NCBI GenBank assembly: GCA_964499365.1 | Contig: CAZCKU010000002.1 | Coordinates: forward strand, 372,001 to 436,000 | Source: PALSA-1316 sp964499365 | GTDB lineage: Bacteria; Nitrospirota; Thermodesulfovibrionia; Thermodesulfovibrionales; UBA6898 | Length of the DNA stretch: 64,000 nt | Direction of reading: 5' to 3' | In this document: positions 33,468-41,290 of the stretch, piece after piece | How positions within the stretch are numbered: position 1 is the first letter of the stretch | How the letters are laid out: every line of letters begins with the position of its first letter | The notes under the pieces: generated by a model | Database searches by the model: none | What the model was told of the DNA's origin: nothing | What the model saw: the letters and a program-made list of their open reading frames with translations, nothing else | Translations under genes and position numbers: made by a program

Positions 33468-35087
33468 ATGTACATCGACCTGAACCGCAAAAAGATACTG
33501 ATCATCGATGACTTCCGGGACTTCCGTAAAGGCCTGAAGAATATGATGGAATCACTGGGGGCATCGGGGATTGACGAAGCAGCCACGGGTGAGGCTGCCA
33601 TAGAAAAAATAGCGGCCACCTCCTACGATATTATCCTCTGTGACTATAACCTCGGAGAGGGCAAGAAGGACGGACAGCAGGTACTGGAGGACGCCAAGCA
33701 CCGCGGCCTCATCAAATACGGCTGCACCTTCATCATGTGCACGGCAGAAAATACCATGAATATGGTCATGGGCGCGATCGAATACCAGCCTGACGAGTAT
33801 CTCGTCAAGCCCTTCTCAAAGGAAATGCTCCTGAACCGCCTTGAAAAGGTGGTGAAGAAAAAAATGGATTTCGGGGACATAGAGCAGGCCATGCTTCGCA
33901 AGGATTATCTTCAGGCCATCGCGGTCTGTGACCGGCGCCTTGCAGAAGATAACCGCAACCGTTTTGAATACCTCAGGCTCAAAGGCGACCTGCTCCTGAA
34001 GACCGGGTCCTATGAAGATGCTGTTTCTCTCTATGCCGACGTCATTGCGATACGGGATCTCCCGTGGGCGAGGGCTGGACTGGGCAAGGCGTATTACCTG
34101 TCAGGCAATTTCAAGGATGCCCGGGAGATCTTTCAGTCGGTCATCGACGATAACGTCACTTATATGGAGGCCTATGACTGGCTGGCCCGCACGCTCGAGG
34201 AACTCCAGGAACTGAAAGAGGCACAGGAGGTCCTGATGACTGCGGCGCAGATATCGCCCAAATCCATCCTCAGACAGAAGGCCATAGGCGATATCTCATA
34301 CCGGAACCAGGACTATGACACATCGGAGAAGTCATTCAAGATTGCAGTCAACCTCGGAAAGAACTCCTATCTCAAGAGCCCGACGATGTACACCGGACTG
34401 GCGAAGACCCTGGTGGAAAAGCAGTCCGGCGATGAGGCCCTGAACGTCCTGGACAGTATCAGGAACGAGTTTCAGGATGACGAAAGTGCCGTTCTCCATG
34501 CCGCCATCGGTCAGGGCATCGTCTATCAGAAGATGGGACGCGAGGAGGAGAGCAAAAAAGCGCTTGCCGAGGCAACGCAGCTGCTTGAAACCCTCCCGTC
34601 ACAGGTGCCTGCCGACGTAGTCATGGAACTTGCCACCGCCTGCTTCAGGGTGGGGGACACAGACAAGGGCAAGCAGCTGATGAAGGAACTCGTCAGAAAC
34701 CATCACGAAGACGAAAAGGTGATCGGCAAGATCCAGGGCATCTTTACGGACATGCAGCTCTCCGAGGAGGGGGCAAGCATCATCAGCGCTACCCGGCAGG
34801 AGATCGTCAAGATCAACAACCAGGGCGTCCGCATGGTTGAGGAAGGCCGGCTGCAGGAGGCGATCGACTACTTTGAAAAGGCGGCCGAGGGTCTGCCCGA
34901 CAATAAGATTATCATCGCCAACGCGGCACAGACGATGCTCCTGTATATGCAGAGAAACGGTAAGGACGACCACTACCTGACCCTGGCAGGACAGTACCTC
35001 GCCCAGATCAGGAGAATCGACCCTGCGTATCAGAAACTCCCGAAGCTCCTCGAGCTCTACCGTGCAACCGCGGGAATGAATACCTGA
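33468..35087 (+). CDS. Response regulator with receiver and TPR repeats
   Basis: The 539-residue protein has a receiver domain (5-130) with acidic 'IIDDFRDF', phospho-Asp in 'IILCDYNLGEG' and Lys in 'LVKPFSKEM', followed by tetratricopeptide-like helical repeats (about 140-530). No DNA-binding or enzyme domain is present, so output is probably through protein contacts on the TPR. TATACT lies 12 bases before the ATG, which has no clear ribosome site, so the leader may be short. A minimal histidine kinase follows after 22 bases and is a likely partner. Confidence 0.88.
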   Translation: MYIDLNRKKILIIDDFRDFRKGLKNMMESLGASGIDEAATGEAAIEKIAATSYDIILCDYNLGEGKKDGQQVLEDAKHRGLIKYGCTFIMCTAENTMNMVMGAIEYQPDEYLVKPFSKEMLLNRLEKVVKKKMDFGDIEQAMLRKDYLQAIAVCDRRLAEDNRNRFEYLRLKGDLLLKTGSYEDAVSLYADVIAIRDLPWARAGLGKAYYLSGNFKDAREIFQSVIDDNVTYMEAYDWLARTLEELQELKEAQEVLMTAAQISPKSILRQKAIGDISYRNQDYDTSEKSFKIAVNLGKNSYLKSPTMYTGLAKTLVEKQSGDEALNVLDSIRNEFQDDESAVLHAAIGQGIVYQKMGREEESKKALAEATQLLETLPSQVPADVVMELATACFRVGDTDKGKQLMKELVRNHHEDEKVIGKIQGIFTDMQLSEEGASIISATRQEIVKINNQGVRMVEEGRLQEAIDYFEKAAEGLPDNKIIIANAAQTMLLYMQRNGKDDHYLTLAGQYLAQIRRIDPAYQKLPKLLELYRATAGMNT

Positions 35088-35109
35088 TGACGGGAGGCAC
35101 TTTCAGCAC

Positions 35110-35802
35110 ATGACCACACCGAGGAACAGCATAGAGTTTCCGGAAGTTCTCGCCTCGCTCGTCCACGACATGAAGAATTCGCTGGGGATGATCCTGACGA
35201 CTGCAGAGGAGACCGTCAGCGCCTGCAGTTCCCGGGACTGTCCTTCCTCGAATCGCCTCTCGCAGATGCAGTATGAAACCAAGCGGCTCAACAACAATCT
35301 GGTGCAGCTGCTGACCCTCTACAAAATGGACCGGGCCCAGTACACCGTCAACATTACAGACAATGTGGTTCGCGACTTCATCGAAGAAACCATACTGCAG
35401 AACAGGCCGCTGCTTGATTACCGGGGAATAGACGTGGTCATTGATTGCCCGGACGACCTCTTCTGGTTCTTCGACAGCAACCTTATCTCGGGTGTTATCA
35501 ATAATATCCTGAACAACGCCTACCGTTATGCCCAGGATCGTCTGAAGATCGTCGCGCATGAAAAAGAGGGGTATCTGGTCCTGACGGTCGAAGACAACGG
35601 CAGCGGATATCCGGAGTCGATGCTGAGTTCACGGGAGCACGACGCCGGGGGCACAAGCTTCAAGACCGGGAGCACCGGGCTGGGTCTCTATTTTGCGTCG
35701 ATCGTCGCCAGCCTGCACAAAAACAGGGACAGGAGCGGTTACATCGAAATCAGAAACGGCTGCGATCTGGGCGGAGGCTGTTTCTCGATCCATCTGCCCT
35801 AG
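35110..35802 (+). CDS. Small soluble sensor histidine kinase
   Basis: The 230-residue kinase has only a dimerisation/phosphoacceptor part ('LASLVHDMKNSLGMILTTAEE', His in HDMKN) and an ATPase domain with N box 'VINNILNNAYRYA', 'VEDNGSGYP' and 'STGLGLYFASIVASLH'. It lacks membrane segments and any sensory domain. The most likely role is to phosphorylate the REC-TPR protein upstream or the REC-PilZ protein encoded downstream on the other strand; that is inference from position. GGGAGG lies 11 bases before the ATG. Confidence 0.88.
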   Translation: MTTPRNSIEFPEVLASLVHDMKNSLGMILTTAEETVSACSSRDCPSSNRLSQMQYETKRLNNNLVQLLTLYKMDRAQYTVNITDNVVRDFIEETILQNRPLLDYRGIDVVIDCPDDLFWFFDSNLISGVINNILNNAYRYAQDRLKIVAHEKEGYLVLTVEDNGSGYPESMLSSREHDAGGTSFKTGSTGLGLYFASIVASLHKNRDRSGYIEIRNGCDLGGGCFSIHLP

Positions 35803-35814
35803 GACGGGCAAAGG

Positions 35815-36936
35815 TCAGCTTCCCATAAGGATGCTCTGTATCCTCTCGATAACGAATTTTGCATCCATTGTCTTGACGATATAATCCTTCACCCCGAATT
35901 TCAGCGCCTTGACGACCGCGTCCTGGTCGCCCTCGGTCGTAAACATGCAGATCGGGATATGACGCGTGCTGGACTGGCTCCGTATCACGCGGGTGCATTC
36001 AAGCCCGTTCATCTTCGGCATATTGACATCCATCAGGATCAGATCGGGGAGCCGCTCCATCGCTTTTTTGATTCCTTCAAGTCCATCGAAGGCCTGCAGC
36101 ACCTCAAAGCTTGCGGAAAAAGCCTGTTTAAATCGCTCGTGGACAGCCAGCGAATCGTCAACAATCAGGATTTTACGTTGTTTTTCACTCTCAAACTGCA
36201 TGCCCCGTTCGAGCACCGCCGCCGACCGGTAGGTCTTTTTCTGAACGCTGTCGATCATCCTGAGCTGACGGACATACTGCGAAATCTTCGATGAGTCATA
36301 GCGGTCATCCCGCAGGAACTGAAGTCCGCATCGGTCCTCGCAGGAGTACCGGACCATACCGGCAACCGGAACCACGACAGCGGCGCCCTCCCCCGGAAGA
36401 ACAACATCCATCATCTCGATCATATCTCCGGCATTGAATATCGAATCGGCGTCATATACCCGTATACCAATACCCCCCTCGCTGAGATCGACCACCTTGA
36501 CGAGCGGAGAGATCCCCCTCAGACTTCCTGCCTGAAAGCGGACCCTGACCGGATGATTATCTGAAGGTTCGATACGGGGGTATTGACGCTCATAATGAAT
36601 GCGCACCGTCTCCGGAAGCCTGAAGCCCAGGGACCCGTCGGGCCGATCATATGCATCCAGTCTCTCGGCCGTAAAATCCATGTAGCTCGCATAGATCGAA
36701 AGACGAAGGTTGACAGCCTCCTTGCCGGAAAGTCCTGCCTGGAGAGATGCCTTGAGAAGAAAATACGGGGAATCCTCGAACTCAACCCCCGTAACAGCAG
36801 CACCTTCCAGAGGGAATTCATATCCACCCTTCCGGATCGCGACAGCTGCCTTGAACGCCGCAGCCGCCCGGATACGGGCAAAGATCTCCCTGGGGTTCTC
36901 TATGTTTTCAGTGCGTTTCGTCTCGTCGTCGTACAT
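35815..36936 (-). CDS. PilZ-like domain fused to a C-terminal receiver
   Basis: The 373-residue protein has an N-terminal region of unclear fold (1-110), a PilZ-like domain (about 125-215) with 'VVDLSEGGIGIRVYDADS' but without an obvious RxxxR, then a linker and a full receiver (about 250-370) with 'ILIVDDSLAVHER', phospho-Asp in 'ILMDVNMPKMNG' and Lys in 'YIVKTMDAKFV'. PilZ domains bind cyclic di-GMP; the weak arginine motif makes binding uncertain. It converges with the histidine kinase gene 13 bases away. Confidence 0.82.
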   Translation of the reverse strand: MYDDETKRTENIENPREIFARIRAAAAFKAAVAIRKGGYEFPLEGAAVTGVEFEDSPYFLLKASLQAGLSGKEAVNLRLSIYASYMDFTAERLDAYDRPDGSLGFRLPETVRIHYERQYPRIEPSDNHPVRVRFQAGSLRGISPLVKVVDLSEGGIGIRVYDADSIFNAGDMIEMMDVVLPGEGAAVVVPVAGMVRYSCEDRCGLQFLRDDRYDSSKISQYVRQLRMIDSVQKKTYRSAAVLERGMQFESEKQRKILIVDDSLAVHERFKQAFSASFEVLQAFDGLEGIKKAMERLPDLILMDVNMPKMNGLECTRVIRSQSSTRHIPICMFTTEGDQDAVVKALKFGVKDYIVKTMDAKFVIERIQSILMGS

Positions 36937-37067
36937 AGTTTCTTCAGCAAAACAGCTGCGGTAGCAACAGCACCAATAGTATACCTGTTTTTCATTCTTT
37001 CAGATAGAGACTTTTGTACCGGCAAAGGGCCAAGACGGAAAAAATAAGCAGGACTTTTGGCAGGAAG

Positions 37068-37096
37068 AAAAAGCGCCCCGCTTTTCTGCGGGGCGC
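37068..37096 (-). terminator. Rho-independent terminator after rubrerythrin gene
   Basis: The stem GCGCCCCGC/GCGGGGCGC near 37072-37095 with a TTTTC loop region is followed on the minus strand by a T tract. It closes the peroxide-defence operon. Confidence 0.8.
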
Positions 37097-37102
37097 CCTC
37101 TC

Positions 37103-37594
37103 TCAATCGACTTTCCTGAACATCTTCTTCGCCCTGCAGATCGGACACTCATCCGGTGCCTCATTTTCAACGGTATTGCCGCAGACCTGACAGACATAGT
37201 AGTCAGTTTCCTGGTTCTTACCTATCGCATCGAGCGCCTTCTGATAGAGATCAGCATGGATCTTTTCGACCTCATTGGCATAGGTAAAGCTCCTGAGTGC
37301 GCCCTTATTGGCCTCTGCCTCTGCCTCAGCTATCATCTGGGGATACATGCTCCGGAACTCGTGAGTTTCCCCGCTGATGGCAGCCGCAAGATTCTCCTTC
37401 GTGCCCTTTATCCCTCCCAGCTCACGCAGGTGGCTGTGCGCGTGCACTGTTTCGGCCTCTGCCGCAGCCCTGAAAAGTTTCGCTATCTGCTGAAAGCCTT
37501 CTTCCTCCGCCTTCCTGGCAAAGGCCAGGTACTTCCGGTTCGCCTGTGACTCACCGGCAAAGGCATCCTGCAGGTTCTTCTCTGTTTTTGACAT
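37103..37594 (-). CDS. rbr: Rubrerythrin
   Basis: Non-haem diiron peroxidase of anaerobes that reduces hydrogen peroxide. The 163-residue protein has the ferritin-like diiron part with 'AFAGESQANRKYLAFARKAEEEG', 'AAAEAETVHAHSH', 'GETHEFRSMYPQMIAEAEAE' and 'EKIHADLYQKAL' (Glu/His ligands) and a C-terminal rubredoxin-like part 'VCQVCGNTVENEAPDECPICRA' for the FeS4 site. It is the last gene of the perR operon, 56 bases after the peroxiredoxin, and has an AGGAGG ribosome site. Confidence 0.95.
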   Translation of the reverse strand: MSKTEKNLQDAFAGESQANRKYLAFARKAEEEGFQQIAKLFRAAAEAETVHAHSHLRELGGIKGTKENLAAAISGETHEFRSMYPQMIAEAEAEANKGALRSFTYANEVEKIHADLYQKALDAIGKNQETDYYVCQVCGNTVENEAPDECPICRAKKMFRKVD

Positions 37595-37650
37595 CCTGTT
37601 ATATCCTCCTGTTGCATCGTTATCTCTAAAAACAAGTTTCTTCTGATGAA

Positions 37651-38277
37651 TTACTGGACCGCGTCGAATACCTTGCCGACCAGCTTTGCCGAGGGCTTCA
37701 GCGTCGTGTCACCCTTCTGCTGCCAGTTGACCGGGCATGCCTCATCACCATGCGCAGCCAGATAGACATTGGCCTTCACCTTGCGCAGAATCTCCTCAAC
37801 ACTCCTGCCAAGGTTATAGAAGTTTACCTCAGCGTTGAAGAGTTTCCCGTCAGGGCTGATCACAAAAGTGCCGCGCAGCGCGAGCCCGGTAGCCTCGTCC
37901 TGTACCCCGAACATGCGTGCGATATTCCCGGTGGGGTCTGATCCCATCGAATACTTGACCTTCTCAAGCATCTTCTCTTCCCGCTGCCAGGCCAGGTGGA
38001 CAAACTTCGTATCGTTGCTGATCGTCACAACCTCCGCGCCGGCTTTCTTGAATTCACCGTGCAGCTCTGCCAGAGCCGCAAATTCGGTTGCTCAGACAAA
38101 GGTGAAGTCAGCGGGATAAAAGAACAGCACGGCCCATTTCTTCTTTTGCTTCAGGGAACCCAGGCTGAAACCTCCGAAATCTCCTTTGGACGGCTCATAC
38201 GTCTCGATTGTGAAGTCAGGAACAGTCTGCCCCACCCCCAGGCAACAGCAATGCTCGGTCATGCATTCATCACTCAT
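37651..38277 (-). CDS. prxU: Peroxiredoxin (AhpC/Prx1 type) with selenocysteine at the peroxidatic site
   Basis: The reading frame from ATG 38275-38277 to TAA at 37651 is intact apart from one TGA at 38092-38094. It falls exactly at the peroxidatic residue: 'FFYPADFTFV' then U, then 'ATEFAALAELHGEFKKAG', where other peroxiredoxins have FTFVCPTE. Flanking codons stay in frame for 146 residues with normal family features, including the resolving cysteine in 'ACPVNWQQKGDTTLKPS'. A hairpin follows the UGA at the bacterial SECIS distance. Selenocysteine (residue 62 of 208) is therefore more likely than decay. Selenocysteine peroxiredoxins are known. The start has AGGAGGT; the N-terminus contains an unusual CCC. 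Confidence 0.87.
38061..38079 (-). promoter_or_regulatory. Bacterial SECIS-like hairpin after the UGA
   Basis: GCGGCTCT (38072-38079) pairs with AGAGCTGC (38061-38068) in 8 base pairs including one G-U, with loop GGC (38069-38071). The loop begins 21 bases after the UGA and opens with G, meeting the rule for SelB-recognised bacterial SECIS elements (a G among the first loop bases, 16-37 bases from UGA). Confidence 0.65.
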
Positions 38278-38367
38278 TTTGTACTACCTCCTCATGTTTT
38301 ATTTAAAAGCTTACTATGAAATAAGGCCGATGTATACCGGCCCCTGCTAGATCCACAAAATACCCGA

Positions 38368-38571
38368 TCAATGCACCGTCGACTCGCAATAGAACACGCG
38401 CTCCCCGCAGAAAAGGCACCTGGTTATGTCGGCCGCAGTCCAGAACTCGATATCCAGACCGCAGTTCGGACAGGTCATATACTCGGGAACCGGACCACAT
38501 GTTGCCGTAAAAGAACAATTTCTTTCTCCATCCAGATCAGCACGTCTCACGCAATACCTTCCTTTCTGCAT
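38368..38571 (-). CDS. Small zinc-ribbon protein in the perR operon
   Basis: The 67-residue protein has a C4 ribbon ('YMTCPNCGLDIEFWTAADI', 'RCLFCGERVFYC'), plus extra cysteines near the N-terminus. Its ATG lies 8 bases after the perR stop and 90 bases before the peroxiredoxin start, all on the same strand. It resembles the small 'CPNCG...CxxCG' proteins found beside peroxide-defence genes in anaerobes, but I cannot name it. Possible roles (electron carrier, zinc store, regulator) are guesses. The ribosome site is weak (AGGGG). Confidence 0.7.
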   Translation of the reverse strand: MQKGRYCVRRADLDGERNCSFTATCGPVPEYMTCPNCGLDIEFWTAADITRCLFCGERVFYCESTVH

Positions 38572-38579
38572 TCCAGCCC

Positions 38580-39002
38580 CTACGCTGCAGTCCCGGACTT
38601 GCTTTTGCAGGATGGGCAGATGCCATAAAACTCTATATGATGCCCGGTAATCTCGAAATCAGCCCTGCTGCCTCCGGGTATTTCTATCCCGAAATCCTCG
38701 AAAATATCCTCAATGCAGCGGCAGTTCCTGCATATGAGGTGATGATGCGGGGCCGTATCAGGATCAAAGCGCTTCTTTCCCACATCTATGGAAAGCTCCG
38801 CGACCTTGCCCCTGCTGACCAGGAGTTCGAGTGTATTGTAAACGGTCGCAAACGACATAGTCGGGAACCTGCTGCTGACAGACCGAAAAATCTCCTCCGC
38901 CGAGGGGTGTTCCCTGTTCCCCTCGAGATATTCAAGGATTGCCATGCGCTGCGGAGTCATCTTGAAGCCACATTCTTTCTTCATTTCCCGTACACTTTTC
39001 AT
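38580..39002 (-). CDS. perR: PerR-type peroxide regulator (Fur family)
   Basis: Metal-dependent repressor that senses hydrogen peroxide by histidine oxidation. The 140-residue protein has the winged helix ('SFATVYNTLELLVSRGKVAEL') and the regulatory metal residues matching B. subtilis PerR His37, Asp85, His91, His93 and Asp104: 'EHPSAEEI', 'RFDPDTAPHHHLIC' and 'CIEDI', the Asp (not Glu) supporting PerR over Fur. The structural zinc cysteines are in 'CRNC' and 'CPSC'. The ATG at 39000-39002 lies exactly six bases from the -10, with no ribosome site; a downstream ATG at 38984 is an alternative. It leads the operon with zinc ribbon, prxU and rbr. Confidence 0.92.
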   Translation of the reverse strand: MKSVREMKKECGFKMTPQRMAILEYLEGNREHPSAEEIFRSVSSRFPTMSFATVYNTLELLVSRGKVAELSIDVGKKRFDPDTAPHHHLICRNCRCIEDIFEDFGIEIPGGSRADFEITGHHIEFYGICPSCKSKSGTAA

Positions 39003-39008
39003 GTATGT

Positions 39009-39038
39009 ACAATACCAGTTTAGAATTATTATTGTCAA
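39009..39038 (-). promoter_or_regulatory. perR operon promoter, predicted leaderless
   Basis: TTGACA (39033-39038), 18-base spacer, TATTGT (39009-39014), then six bases to the ATG. The start site would coincide with the A of ATG. Confidence 0.65.
39020..39034. promoter_or_regulatory. Possible PerR box
   Basis: TTAGAATTATTATTG matches the PerR box TTATAATNATTATAA at 11 of 14 defined positions and lies between and over the -35 and spacer of the perR promoter. This suggests autoregulation of the operon by PerR. Matching to a degenerate AT-rich site is weak evidence by itself. Confidence 0.4.
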
Positions 39039-39108
39039 GTAATTTTTATAATTTAAGCTAAATTCACAAGTACGGCCATTAGAAACAAGATAGCTCGTTC
39101 CAAATCCC

Positions 39109-39138
39109 TTGACACGTGATTACCCGTACTGGTTAAAT
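39109..39138 (+). promoter_or_regulatory. ilvE promoter, predicted leaderless
   Basis: TTGACA (39109-39114), 18-base spacer, TTAAAT (39133-39138), six bases to the ATG at 39145. No ribosome site precedes the ATG. Confidence 0.55.
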
Positions 39139-39144
39139 ATCGCC

Positions 39145-40059
39145 ATGCTAACCAAAACAGACAAAATATGGATGGACGGGAAGTTTGTTTCATGGGATGA
39201 CGCGAAGGTGCACGTTCTGACTCATACGCTTCACTACGGGCTCGGCGTGTTTGAGGGAATCCGCTGCTACAAGACTGCTCAGGGCCCTGCAATCTTCAGG
39301 CTGGACGAACACGTTGACCGCCTGTTCAACTCAGCTCACATCTTCATGGTAGAAATACCCTTTTCCAGAAAAGAAATCAGGGATGCAATCGTCCAGACAA
39401 TCAAAGTCAATAAAATCAAGGAATGTTACATCAGGCCGCTGGTCTATCTCGGCTACGGGGCAATGGGTCTTTATCCAAAAGACAACCCTGTCAGCGTAGC
39501 TATTGCAGTCTGGCCGTGGGGAGCATACCTCGGCGATGAAGGCCTGGCAAAGGGGATCAAGGTGAAGGTCTCGTCTTTTACCCGGCACCATGTCAACGCA
39601 GCGATGACCAAGGGCAAGGTCTGCGGATACTATGTCAACTCTCAGATCGCGAAGAAGGAGGCGATTCACTGCGGCTTCGACGAGGCGCTGCTGCTTGATA
39701 CGGAAGGATACGTCTCCGAGGCAAGCGGCGAAAATATCTTCATCGTGCGGGGCGGCACCATCAAGACGACACCGCTGACCTCTATCCTCGAAGGCATTAC
39801 CCGCGACAGTATCATCCAGCTTGCCCGAGACAACAGGCTCAGGGTCTCCGAAGAGCGGTTTACCCGTGACGAATTATATATTGCCGACGAGGCCTTCTTC
39901 AGTGGTACTGCTGCCGAGGTAACGCCGATCAGAGAAGTCGACGGCAGGGTAATCGGCCGCGGGGAACGGGGAAAGATAACAAAAAAACTTCAGACACTCT
40001 TTTTTGACATTGTCAAAGGCAAGAAGAAGAAATACGAGCACTGGCTGACGCGCGTCTGA
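39145..40059 (+). CDS. ilvE: Branched-chain amino acid aminotransferase
   Basis: Class IV PLP aminotransferase for leucine, isoleucine and valine. The 304-residue protein begins 'MLTKTDKIWMDGKFVSWDDA', then 'VLTHTLHYGLGVFEGIRCY', 'YIRPLVYLGYGAMG', the PLP lysine in 'NAAMTKGKVCGYYVNSQIAKKEA', and 'DEALLLDTEGYVSEASGENIFIVRGG', with 'FFSGTAAEVTPI' near the end, all standard. The ATG 39145 gives the family N-terminus; longer readings from TTG at 39109 start inside the promoter. A terminator follows. Confidence 0.95.
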   Translation: MLTKTDKIWMDGKFVSWDDAKVHVLTHTLHYGLGVFEGIRCYKTAQGPAIFRLDEHVDRLFNSAHIFMVEIPFSRKEIRDAIVQTIKVNKIKECYIRPLVYLGYGAMGLYPKDNPVSVAIAVWPWGAYLGDEGLAKGIKVKVSSFTRHHVNAAMTKGKVCGYYVNSQIAKKEAIHCGFDEALLLDTEGYVSEASGENIFIVRGGTIKTTPLTSILEGITRDSIIQLARDNRLRVSEERFTRDELYIADEAFFSGTAAEVTPIREVDGRVIGRGERGKITKKLQTLFFDIVKGKKKKYEHWLTRV

Positions 40060-40082
40060 GCGCGGGACCCGGCAGCGGCAAT

Positions 40083-40115
40083 AAAAAAAGCCCCGAAAAA
40101 TTCGGGGCTTTTTTT
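40083..40115. terminator. Bidirectional terminator between ilvE and the cytochrome gene
   Basis: GCCCCGAA (40090-40097) pairs with TTCGGGGC (40101-40108) around a three-A loop, with A and T runs on both sides, so it can stop ilvE and the convergent cytochrome gene. Confidence 0.88.
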
Positions 40116-40149
40116 ATTGATTAATCAACACGAAATAACAACAGGGAAA

Positions 40150-40470
40150 TTACTTCTTATGGCACTTTGCGCAATTGCCCTCTGAAGCAAATGCCTCCTT
40201 GCCATTATGGCATCTGAAGCAGAACTCACCAGCCTTGTGCGGAGCAGTGATCTTAGCTGCGCCCTCTGCGCCCGGCTTCTTCATGGGGAATGCACCTTCG
40301 CCCTTATGGCACTTGCCGCAATCCTTGATCTTCTCGCTATGAGCCTTGCCATCAAAGGTCACCTTGCCCATCTTGCCGCCTGCAAACTCAAGCACGTTCT
40401 TGGACGCAAATGCGCTTCCGACAAATGCAACGGCGAGAATCAGTGTTACCAATAATACCGTCTTCTTCAT
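40150..40470 (-). CDS. Small triheme cytochrome c (c7-like)
   Basis: The 106-residue precursor has a Sec signal (1-22, 'LLVTLILAVAFVGSAFA') and three CxxCH haem sites: Cys51-His55 (CGKCH), Cys84-His88 (CFRCH) and Cys100-His104 (CAKCH), with extra histidines (His44, His78) as possible axial ligands. This fits periplasmic c7-type electron carriers of metal- or sulfate-reducing anaerobes. Partner oxidoreductases are not encoded nearby. The ATG at 40468-40470 has GGGGGTGAAGAA upstream. Only 288 bases lie between it and scpB; I see nothing else in them. Confidence 0.88.
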   Translation of the reverse strand: MKKTVLLVTLILAVAFVGSAFASKNVLEFAGGKMGKVTFDGKAHSEKIKDCGKCHKGEGAFPMKKPGAEGAAKITAPHKAGEFCFRCHNGKEAFASEGNCAKCHKK

Positions 40471-40758
40471 TTCTTCACCCCCTTTCGTCGTTAAGATTTG
40501 TTTATCCTGATAAACAGGTATCAAGTATGATGCCAAGTATAATCACATCAAATCAAAGTCTTCTGCTCCACCCGTCTTCCCGATATCGTCAATCGCTTGC
40601 TCATTTGGGAACCAGGCGACCCTCAACTATAAATAAAAAAAGAATGACGTGTCAAGGGCAATGTCGCACCGCGTCCCCCCTGGTGGAACCAGATGCTCAG
40701 GCCAAAGGTAAGGTATTGAATTTTGTGGTCTTTTTTGGTATAGTTACAGAGTTTACTT

Positions 40759-41289
40759 ATGGAGACAAACGAGAAAAAAGCCCTGGTCGAGTCGCTGCTC
40801 TTTGTATCCGGTGATCCGGTGACGCTGCAGACATTAAAGAATGTCGCTGATATGCCGGAGGCGGATCTGAAGCAGCTCCTCGATGAACTCATTGCCGCGT
40901 ACCGCGACAGCAACGGCGGCATCCTGATCATCGAGGTTGCAACGGGATATCAGATGGTTGCCAACCCTCAGTATGTATCATGGATACGCAAGATGATGAA
41001 CACCAGCACACCGAACAAGCTCTCGCTGCCCGCGCTTGAAACCCTCGCTATTATTGCTTACAACCAGCCGATCATCAAGGCGGAACTCGAGCAGATCAGG
41101 GGCGTCAATGCCGATGGTGTCATCAAGAGTCTTCTCGACAAAAGGCTTATCAAGATCATGGGACGAAAGGAAGTCCCCGGCAAGCCGCTGTTATACGGAA
41201 CAACGAAAGAGTTTCTCGAGTATTTCGGACTGAAAGATCTGACCGAGCTGCCGACGCTCAAGGAGCTGACACGGGATGAGGCAGCGTAA
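40759..41289 (+). CDS. scpB: Segregation and condensation protein B
   Basis: Kleisin-binding subunit of the SMC condensin complex. The 176-residue protein has tandem winged helices with 'LVESLLFVSGDPVTLQTLKNV', 'LSLPALETLAIIAYNQPIIKAELEQIRGVNADGVIKSLLDKRLI' and 'PGKPLLYGTTKEFLEYFGLKDLTELPTL', nearly the full family sequence. scpA is not beside it. TTGAAT-17-TATAGT lies upstream with a leader of about 8 bases and no ribosome site. The next gene starts just after its stop. Confidence 0.94.
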   Translation: METNEKKALVESLLFVSGDPVTLQTLKNVADMPEADLKQLLDELIAAYRDSNGGILIIEVATGYQMVANPQYVSWIRKMMNTSTPNKLSLPALETLAIIAYNQPIIKAELEQIRGVNADGVIKSLLDKRLIKIMGRKEVPGKPLLYGTTKEFLEYFGLKDLTELPTLKELTRDEAA

Positions 41290-41290
41290 T

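Noticed and set aside
38092..38094. Frameshift or pseudogene reading of the peroxiredoxin
   Set aside because: Both parts are in the same frame, the stop is exactly at the catalytic residue and a SECIS-like hairpin follows, so selenocysteine is the simpler reading.
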